A stretch of 37,275 nucleotides of DNA from a virus. This document shows positions 30,639 through 37,275 of the stretch, piece by piece (the first letter of the stretch is position 1; each line of letters starts with the position of its first letter). Both the position numbers and the translations under genes were made by a program. The notes beneath the pieces are model-generated. The model was not told the origin of the DNA, did no database searches, and saw nothing but the letters and a program-made list of their open reading frames with translations. Where the stretch lies: positions 1-37,275 of the IMG/VR virus record IMGVR_UViG_3300032116_000612; one strand, written 5' to 3'.

Positions 30639-33600
30639 ATGTCTAACATGAACCCGCTCGAGAGTCACAAGCTGCTCGTTGCCAAGACAAAGGAGGCGAT
30701 CTCTTCGCATTTCCCGATCGAAGGCAACAAGCACAAGCTCGAGCTAGTTCGCATTGAGATTGAAGATGAGTCGGACAAGGGCTCGGCTCAATTCAACCCG
30801 GCTAACTACAATAGTCAGATTGATGCCAGGCTAAATGATCGTACCTGGGGTCCAGATATTGTTGGTGTATTTAAGCTAACAGATAAGGCATCTGGAAAGG
30901 TACTTGATCAGCGCTCTCGTACTCTTGGAAAATTGCCGAAGGTCACCACGCGCTACAGCTACATCATCAACGGTAACGAGATGCAGCTGGATGGTGTGTT
31001 TCGGTTGAACCCAGGCGCTTACCACGCAGAGGCACAGAACGGAGACCTGCTTGCCAAGTGGAACGTCGCCGCTGGTAGCAAGGTCGGTTCGTTCGATATC
31101 TACATTGAGCGTAGAGATCCTAAGAAGCTGGGCTTGATGACGATGAGCATCAAGAGCAGTGGAACTTCTACAGTTGATATCCCGATCTACCCAGTCCTCA
31201 GAGCCCTCGGTGTCGAGGATGCTCAGATTCAACGTGCTCTTGGGGACAAGCTTTTTGAGGTAAATAGAGACAAGAGCAAGATTAGCGATATCTTAAAATT
31301 TCATAAGGCCATCGAAGGTAGGGGCGCCTCCGACTACAAAGAGCCTTCGGTTTCGGAGGCCGCGAAATTCGCGAAGCAGACTTTTGAGTCTGCAGAAGTT
31401 AGCCCTCAAACGATGAAGTCGGCCTTTGGGAAGGAGTTTACCTCTATTACTGGAGAAGCACTTCTTCTATCTGCGAAGAAGCTCGTAGACATCAGCCGAG
31501 GAGATGTGCCCGAAGATGACCGGCAGTCCCTGTCAAACAAGCGGCTATACGGAATTGAAGACTTCGTCTCTGAAGAGCTTACACGCGGTAAGACAATTTA
31601 CGCGCTAACTCGAAAGATTAGAAATAACGTAGATAGAAAGACCACGATTCAGGACATTATTCCTGCATCTGCCGCGGGGTACGGAGCTGCAATCCTGAAG
31701 CCTTTTAAGGCGGGGCAGTTGCCCACCCAGACAAATCCTCTTCAGTTTTTATCAAACCATACGAAGACGACGATTCTGGGAGCTGAGTTCGGTGGAATCA
31801 AAGGAGAGAACGTCAATCTCCTCCCCGACAAGATGATCAACCCGTCGCATCTCGGCCTTCTGGACCCACTTCAAACACCCGAGAGTCAGCAGACTGGTAT
31901 TCATCTGCACATCCCTCTTGGTGCGCAGAAAGTGGGCCATGACCTTGTTGCGCAGGTAGTCAATGTTCGCACTGGAAAGATCGAGCGTAAGTCGGCTGCT
32001 GATCTCGAGCGCGCCGTAGTCGCCTATCCAGATCAGGTCAAGATTCAGAAGAACTCAGACGGCACTGTTAAAGTCACACCATTAGAATCCAATGTCATTG
32101 TCTACGATAATGATCGTAATACCTCCAAGAGACCGTGGAAGGACGTAGATTACGTTCTTCCCTCTGCCAAGCTTCTTTTTGCAGCTAGCGCAAACCTGGT
32201 TCCGTTTGTCCAGAACGACAACGGAAACCGCGCGATGATGGCTACCAAGCATCAGGAGCAGGCTGTCGGCCTCAAGAACCGAGAGGCACCGCTGGTCCAA
32301 ACTGCGGCAAGTGGAGGACTCGCGTATGAGGATCTAGTAGGCGGTACAGCCTCGATCTCCTCAAACGCAGACGGAGTAGTCAGCTCTGTGAATAAGGAGG
32401 AGATTGTTGTTTTAGGTACCGACAAAAAGAAGTATAGACATGCATTGTACAATAACTACCCTTTGAATGGGGCTAAGCATATGCTCCATTCTCAGCCGGT
32501 AGTAAAAGAGGGAGACAAGGTAAAGAAGGGTCAGCTCTTAGCAGACTCTAATTTCACTAAAAATGGTAAGCTCGCATTAGGCACGAATCTAAGAGTCGCG
32601 TATATTCCCTATCGCGGCTACAATTTCGAAGATGGTCTTGTGATCTCGGAGTCTGCGGCAGAGAAGTTGGTCTCGAGCCATCTTCATTCCGTAGAAGTAG
32701 AGATGCACCCGAATGTAGTCGTCAATAAAAAGATGTGGCGTCAGTATGCCGGAATGGTCAAAGCGACGCCGGCAATTCTCCAGAAGCTCGATGATGACGG
32801 AATTGTGCGAGTTGGGCAGAAAATAGAGCCAGGCGATGTCCTAATCGCAAAACTTCAAAAGCAGTCCCTCTCCAAGGACACCGAAGATATTCGTAAGAGA
32901 CTAAAGGGCGCGGTTCAGGATTACGTAGATTCTTCGGTGAAGTGGGATCACGAGTACGATGGAGTAGTTGCGCGAGTTGTAAACAACGGACGCAAGATTG
33001 CCGTCTTCATCAGAACTGAGCAGACGATGGAGGTCGGAGACAAGCTCTCTGGACGTCATGGTAACAAGGGAATTGTCACTAAAATTCTCCCCGACGATAA
33101 GATGCCCAAGGACAAGAACGGGGAGCCAGTTCACATTCTTATGTCTCCTGCTGGCATTCCGTCCCGTATGAATCCGGGTCAGGTTCTTGAGACCGCTGCT
33201 GGAAAGATCGCACTAAAAACGGGTAAGCCATTTGTAGTTAATAATTTCGATGCAGGTACAGACTATTCTCAGCTTGTAAAAGATGAACTAAAGAAGCACA
33301 AGATTTCAGATACTGATGAGCTCTTCGATCCCGAGACTGGAGAGAGCTTAGGTCAGGTTTTGACTGGGATGCAGTACATCCTCAAGCTTGATCATCAGGC
33401 TGAAAAGAAGATTTCCGCGCGAGGTGGTGGTTTCGGCTACGCATACAAGACGACCGGAGAAGCCTCGCAGGGATCTGGACTTGGGGAAGGCGGTCAGCGT
33501 ATCGGAGGCCTCGATACCTACACGCTTCTTGCGCACGGAGCGAAACACAACCTCCGAGAGATGCAGACCTACAAGTCCGACCGAGAGCAGGCGGAAGATG

Positions 33601-36600
33601 TCTGGACTCGCATCATGCGGGGAGAGCGTCCTCCCCCGCCCAAAGTTCCTCGCTCTATGGAACAGTTCACGCACTATATGCGCGCAATGGGAGTTTACAC
33701 CGAAAGAAAGGGGCGCGAATACTCCCTTATGCCCATGACGGATAAGCAGACCAAGGCCCAAAGCTCTGGAGAGCTGGCATTTCCGGAGAGGACCCTCGCA
33801 GCCAAGGGATCACTCACAAAGGAGGAGCGCGGAGGCCTTTTCGATCGAACCAAGACCGGCGGGCTTGAAGGGACCAAATGGTCACATATGGATCTGGGTA
33901 TGCGGATCCCCAATCCCGTCTTTGAGGAGCCCGTACGTTCTCTTCTCCGCATGCCTAAGCCGGAGTTCCAGAGACTTCTGACGGCTGAGGGAGCCGTGGG
34001 AAGGAAGTCTGGCTTCCAGGTAATCGAGGAGAAGCTTCGAGCCCTTGACGTGAAGAAGGAGCTAAAAATTGCCGAGAAGGAATTAGATGAGGCCAATGAG
34101 AACGAACTGAATGTCGCCTATAAGCGGGTTCGGTATCTCCGCGCATTGGATGAGCTGGGCATTAAGCCAGTAGATGCCTACACCAACGAAGTCTTGCCTG
34201 TACTACCTCCGACCCTTCGAAGGGTGAGTATCGGATTTGACGGGACTCAGATCATTGATCCCGCTAACAAGATGTACGCGATTATTGGACAGATGGTAAA
34301 GCAGCACGAACAGGCAAAAAAGGAAAATTTACCGATTGGAGAGATTCAGAAGCTCCAGGCAGAGATTTACGCAACAACCAAAGCTCTCCGAGTCTCAGGC
34401 ATGCAGATGGAGGGCAAGCAGGTCCCTTCATTAATGGACAAGCTCACAGGGTTGAAACAGCCCAAGGGCTCATTCTTCCAGTCAGGAGTTTTGGGTAAAC
34501 GGCAGGATCTCTCAGGTCGCTCAGTCATTACACCAGATCCTGAGATGCCCCTTGATGAGGTCGGCGTTCCTCGCGAAATGCTGATGGAGATGTACAAGCC
34601 ATTCGTCATCAAGGAGATGTGGAGAGGCATGGGCCGGGCGACATCTCCAGGTGATGCACGCCTGAAGATTAAACAAAATCACCCTGCTGCCAACGAAGCC
34701 CTCGAACGAGTTGTCCGTGATCGTCCAGTAATGATGAAGCGGGATCCAGCGCTTCACATGTTCTCGATTATGGCCTTTAAGCCCAGAATCATTGAAGGGA
34801 AGTCAATCAAGATCCATCCTCTAGTGACCGGAGGTTTTAACGCAGACTTTGACGGCGACACGATGGCTATGTACGTCCCCATTACGGAGGGGGCTGTACA
34901 AGAAGCCAAAGCGATGATGCCGTCGAAGAATCTGTTTTCTCCGACTAGTGGCGGTCTGATGACTACTCCAAGTCAGGATTCTGTACTTGGTATTTACCAG
35001 GCAACTGAGTGGGGCAAGAAGGTTTCGGGCAGCTTTACTGTAGATGAAGCCATCAAGCAGCTTAAAGCTGGGAAGCTCAAGTCATACGATGTGATCTCGG
35101 TCGTCGGCATGAATAAGCCTACTACTGCGGGTCGTTTGATGATTAACAATACTCTTCCAACAGAGTTTAAGAATGATGAAGATCTTCTTTACAACCCAGA
35201 ATTTAGAATGGCTAAGGGCGGCATGAAGCGATTTGCTACCCGCATTGCTCGAGCACAGCCAGAAGAGTTTGCGAAGATGATCGACGACTGGAAAACCATT
35301 GGTTTCCAGCTCGCGTTTAAAAATGGTTCAAGCGTAAAGGTTAATGACTTCCACGATGGGTTTAAGCTGCGGGATCAAGTACTAAAGAAGTACAAGACAG
35401 AAGAGAACAAGATTCTCAGCGGTCCTGGCTCTCGTGCAATTAAGAATGAAAAAATAGTGTCTTTGTATCAGAAAGCACAGAAAGAACTGAAGCAGGTTGG
35501 AGAGACGAAATATAATGCCTCAAAAGATAACGGCATGTGGGAGTGGGCACGTTCTGGAGCTAAGGGAGATTGGAACCAGTTCGGTCAGATGGTGATGGGC
35601 CCAATGCTGGTCCAGGATCCGATGAACAAGACGGTTCCTTTTGCCATCACCAAGTCCTTTGGTGAGGGACTTCCGGTATCGCAGTACTACACCGCACTTC
35701 ATGGAGCCCGGAAGGGCACCATTGATCGCGCATCAGCGACGGCAAAGCCAGGTGCGCTGACCAAGGAGCTTATTAACACTGTTATTGACAACACCATTAA
35801 GTCAAGAGACTGCGGCACTAACCGCGGGGCTCTTCTCTCTGCAATGGAGTCGGACATTGAAGGCCGCTTCCTCGCTGGAGAAGTTCCGCTGAAGGACGGA
35901 CCTACTCTTGCGAAGGGAACTCTAATTACGCCTCAGATTAGATCAAAAATTAAAAATGACGGCCCAAGAAAGGTTCTTGTTCGTTCTACTCTGTACTGCA
36001 ATGAGACGAAGGGGATCTGCGCTACTTGCTACGGACTGAGTGAGCGAGGGGCCTTGTATCCGGTGGGTACGAACGTCGGAATCATTGCAGGACACGCGCT
36101 GGGTGAGCCCATTACCCAGATGCAGATGAGAACGTTCCACACCGGCGGTGTTGGCGGGACTAGTGGAGTCAGCGATTATTACACTGCAGCAGAAGACCTC
36201 TTCAAAGTACCTCAAAAGCTCAAGGGCGCAGCCACACTAGCTACCGTGAGCGGGAAGATCGAAAAGATCGAATCAGATCCCCTTGGCGGTAAAATTGTAA
36301 CTATTGACGGAAGGAAGCACGTCGTACCATTTACAACGCCTCTTCTCTCCAGCATTCGTGTCGGTGCTGAAGTAGAGAAGACAGACGCGCTATCTGAGGG
36401 TCGCAAAAACCCGCACGATATTCTAAGTATCACAAACAACATGTCAGCGGTCCGCATGCACTTGTCGGATTCTTTGAACGAGCTTTACACAGAGACAACG
36501 GGAAATGAACGTAGAAGAAATATTGAGACCGTTATCCGCGCGATGACGGATCTCACGAGAATTGATGATCCCGGAGATGACACCACATACCTACGAGGTC

Positions 36601-36992
36601 AGTTAGTTCCATTGTCTGAGATCGAGCTGAAGAACAAAGAACTCCGTGCTATGAGTAAGCGCGAGATTAAGCACTCGCCCCAGCTCAAGGCCATGAACAA
36701 GATGCCGCTTGCTGCCCAGGAAGACTGGATGGCGCGCCTAAACTTCCAGCGCCTTCAAGAGACGTACACTGAAGGTGCCGCGCAGAACTGGAAGTCTGAT
36801 ATTCACGGTCATCCCATTGCGGGTATCGCACACGGCGCAGAGTTCGGTCTCGAGCCTCCTGGCAGTCAGCCTTTACCCGCTGCTCCAAAAATCACGGATC
36901 GCGTGGTAAACATCCCGAAGGTTGTACCTCCGGGGAATCCAAAACCAACCCTTCCGTCTCAGAACAAGCCCGGCTTCTTCTCTTTCCTGTGA
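30639..36992 (+). CDS. Fused beta-beta' multisubunit-type RNA polymerase (2117 aa)
   Basis: A single chain holding both large RNA polymerase subunits. The start ATG 30639 has GGAG 7 nt upstream. ATG 30615 is in frame but lacks one. Beta landmarks: RYSYIINGNEMQ, LQTPES (TPES at 413-416), YNFEDGLVISE (about 660), GDKLSGRHGNKG (from 800) and GGQRIGGLDTYTLLAHGA (about 950-970). Beta' landmarks: VLPVLPPTLRR (about 1190), LGKRQDLSGRSVI (about 1286), catalytic NADFDGD (1401-1407, the Mg-binding Asp triad), zinc site C1725, C1787, C1794, C1797, and LGEPITQMQMRTFHTGG (trigger-loop region, about 1820-1840). The N-terminal beta' zinc module is not seen. There are no alpha, omega or sigma genes in the window. 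The tail is Pro-rich. The position among virion genes suggests a packaged or late polymerase, which is inference. Confidence 0.95.
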   Translation: MSNMNPLESHKLLVAKTKEAISSHFPIEGNKHKLELVRIEIEDESDKGSAQFNPANYNSQIDARLNDRTWGPDIVGVFKLTDKASGKVLDQRSRTLGKLPKVTTRYSYIINGNEMQLDGVFRLNPGAYHAEAQNGDLLAKWNVAAGSKVGSFDIYIERRDPKKLGLMTMSIKSSGTSTVDIPIYPVLRALGVEDAQIQRALGDKLFEVNRDKSKISDILKFHKAIEGRGASDYKEPSVSEAAKFAKQTFESAEVSPQTMKSAFGKEFTSITGEALLLSAKKLVDISRGDVPEDDRQSLSNKRLYGIEDFVSEELTRGKTIYALTRKIRNNVDRKTTIQDIIPASAAGYGAAILKPFKAGQLPTQTNPLQFLSNHTKTTILGAEFGGIKGENVNLLPDKMINPSHLGLLDPLQTPESQQTGIHLHIPLGAQKVGHDLVAQVVNVRTGKIERKSAADLERAVVAYPDQVKIQKNSDGTVKVTPLESNVIVYDNDRNTSKRPWKDVDYVLPSAKLLFAASANLVPFVQNDNGNRAMMATKHQEQAVGLKNREAPLVQTAASGGLAYEDLVGGTASISSNADGVVSSVNKEEIVVLGTDKKKYRHALYNNYPLNGAKHMLHSQPVVKEGDKVKKGQLLADSNFTKNGKLALGTNLRVAYIPYRGYNFEDGLVISESAAEKLVSSHLHSVEVEMHPNVVVNKKMWRQYAGMVKATPAILQKLDDDGIVRVGQKIEPGDVLIAKLQKQSLSKDTEDIRKRLKGAVQDYVDSSVKWDHEYDGVVARVVNNGRKIAVFIRTEQTMEVGDKLSGRHGNKGIVTKILPDDKMPKDKNGEPVHILMSPAGIPSRMNPGQVLETAAGKIALKTGKPFVVNNFDAGTDYSQLVKDELKKHKISDTDELFDPETGESLGQVLTGMQYILKLDHQAEKKISARGGGFGYAYKTTGEASQGSGLGEGGQRIGGLDTYTLLAHGAKHNLREMQTYKSDREQAEDVWTRIMRGERPPPPKVPRSMEQFTHYMRAMGVYTERKGREYSLMPMTDKQTKAQSSGELAFPERTLAAKGSLTKEERGGLFDRTKTGGLEGTKWSHMDLGMRIPNPVFEEPVRSLLRMPKPEFQRLLTAEGAVGRKSGFQVIEEKLRALDVKKELKIAEKELDEANENELNVAYKRVRYLRALDELGIKPVDAYTNEVLPVLPPTLRRVSIGFDGTQIIDPANKMYAIIGQMVKQHEQAKKENLPIGEIQKLQAEIYATTKALRVSGMQMEGKQVPSLMDKLTGLKQPKGSFFQSGVLGKRQDLSGRSVITPDPEMPLDEVGVPREMLMEMYKPFVIKEMWRGMGRATSPGDARLKIKQNHPAANEALERVVRDRPVMMKRDPALHMFSIMAFKPRIIEGKSIKIHPLVTGGFNADFDGDTMAMYVPITEGAVQEAKAMMPSKNLFSPTSGGLMTTPSQDSVLGIYQATEWGKKVSGSFTVDEAIKQLKAGKLKSYDVISVVGMNKPTTAGRLMINNTLPTEFKNDEDLLYNPEFRMAKGGMKRFATRIARAQPEEFAKMIDDWKTIGFQLAFKNGSSVKVNDFHDGFKLRDQVLKKYKTEENKILSGPGSRAIKNEKIVSLYQKAQKELKQVGETKYNASKDNGMWEWARSGAKGDWNQFGQMVMGPMLVQDPMNKTVPFAITKSFGEGLPVSQYYTALHGARKGTIDRASATAKPGALTKELINTVIDNTIKSRDCGTNRGALLSAMESDIEGRFLAGEVPLKDGPTLAKGTLITPQIRSKIKNDGPRKVLVRSTLYCNETKGICATCYGLSERGALYPVGTNVGIIAGHALGEPITQMQMRTFHTGGVGGTSGVSDYYTAAEDLFKVPQKLKGAATLATVSGKIEKIESDPLGGKIVTIDGRKHVVPFTTPLLSSIRVGAEVEKTDALSEGRKNPHDILSITNNMSAVRMHLSDSLNELYTETTGNERRRNIETVIRAMTDLTRIDDPGDDTTYLRGQLVPLSEIELKNKELRAMSKREIKHSPQLKAMNKMPLAAQEDWMARLNFQRLQETYTEGAAQNWKSDIHGHPIAGIAHGAEFGLEPPGSQPLPAAPKITDRVVNIPKVVPPGNPKPTLPSQNKPGFFSFL

Positions 36993-36999
36993 GGTTCCC

Positions 37000-37275
37000 A
37001 TGAACAAACTCGCGGCATACCAATACCTTATTGACAATCATCCTCTTTGGGAAAACGATTCGTTAGATAAACAGGCAGGTCTAATCTCTAATCTCACTAG
37101 CGGTTTAGGGAAGAGTATTGCGTTATCTCCAGTTAAATCATTCGGTACAGGGCTGTCTCGTGCAGCAAAGGGGTCCCTCTCAGACCTTAGACGGACTGGA
37201 GCCACACGGCGATCCTTTCTCGGTCTCGGAGGCGATAAGCTAACAAACAAGGCCGGACTTGGTGATACCTTAAAA
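37000..37275 (+). CDS. Probable virion protein, 3' end outside window
   Basis: ATG 37000 follows the polymerase stop by 7 bases, with GAGG 5 nt upstream, and the frame stays open for 92 codons to the window edge. The N-terminus (MNKLAAYQYLIDNHPLWE) is helical, followed by a Gly/Ser/Leu-rich basic stretch (SNLTSGLGKSIALSPVKSF) similar in flavour to the C-terminal half of the 630-residue protein. It is probably an internal or structural virion protein transcribed with the polymerase. The family is not recognised. Confidence 0.7.
   Translation, partial: MNKLAAYQYLIDNHPLWENDSLDKQAGLISNLTSGLGKSIALSPVKSFGTGLSRAAKGSLSDLRRTGATRRSFLGLGGDKLTNKAGLGDTLK

Overview
The window is part of the genome of a tailed double-stranded DNA bacteriophage, probably a large one. 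It carries a portal protein, very large virion structural proteins, a full phage replication and recombination set, and a phage-encoded multisubunit-type RNA polymerase made as one fused beta-beta' chain. Nothing here identifies the host. I see no tRNA, rRNA, CRISPR array, transposase or integrase. Terminase, major capsid and lysis genes are not recognised in this window.

Layout. (1) Bases 1-10275, plus strand: four coupled genes of a late structural (tail or baseplate-like) module. The first is cut by the window edge, and the last encodes a 1977-residue protein. (2) Bases 10313-24754, minus strand: about 20 densely overlapping genes, read leftward from a divergent control region at 24755-24832. 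In transcription order: a Cys-rich small protein, an SF2 helicase, a family-4-like uracil-DNA glycosylase, three small unknown proteins, a DnaB-like helicase, a DnaG-type primase, a probable ssDNA-binding protein, a terminator-like hairpin, a family A DNA polymerase, an HU-like protein, a zinc ribbon, a RecA-like recombinase, an Hjc-like nuclease, a Cas4/RecB-like Fe-S nuclease, an unknown helical protein, a RusA-like resolvase and three small SAP-like or Cys-rich proteins. The block ends at a perfect 11-bp hairpin (10284-10309) whose T-rich flank serves minus-strand transcripts. (3) Bases 24833-29872, plus strand: two unknown, probably virion-associated proteins and the portal. (4) Bases 29875-30575, minus strand: two Cys-rich small proteins preceded by two candidate mini-genes, in a stretch full of perfect inverted repeats. 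(5) Bases 30639-36992, plus strand: the fused RNA polymerase, followed by a gene cut by the right edge.

How it works together (inference). The minus-strand operon supplies replisome, repair and recombination functions. The polymerase sits among portal and virion-like genes rather than with replication genes, so it may be a virion or late-acting enzyme. Most neighbouring genes overlap by 4 nt (ATGA, GTGA, possibly TTGA), suggesting translational coupling. A recurring theme is Cys-pair (zinc or Fe-S) motifs in about a dozen proteins, including insertions in the portal. Several textbook active-site motifs are altered: glycosylase motif B, the RecA and DnaB P-loops, and the missing first zinc module of beta'.
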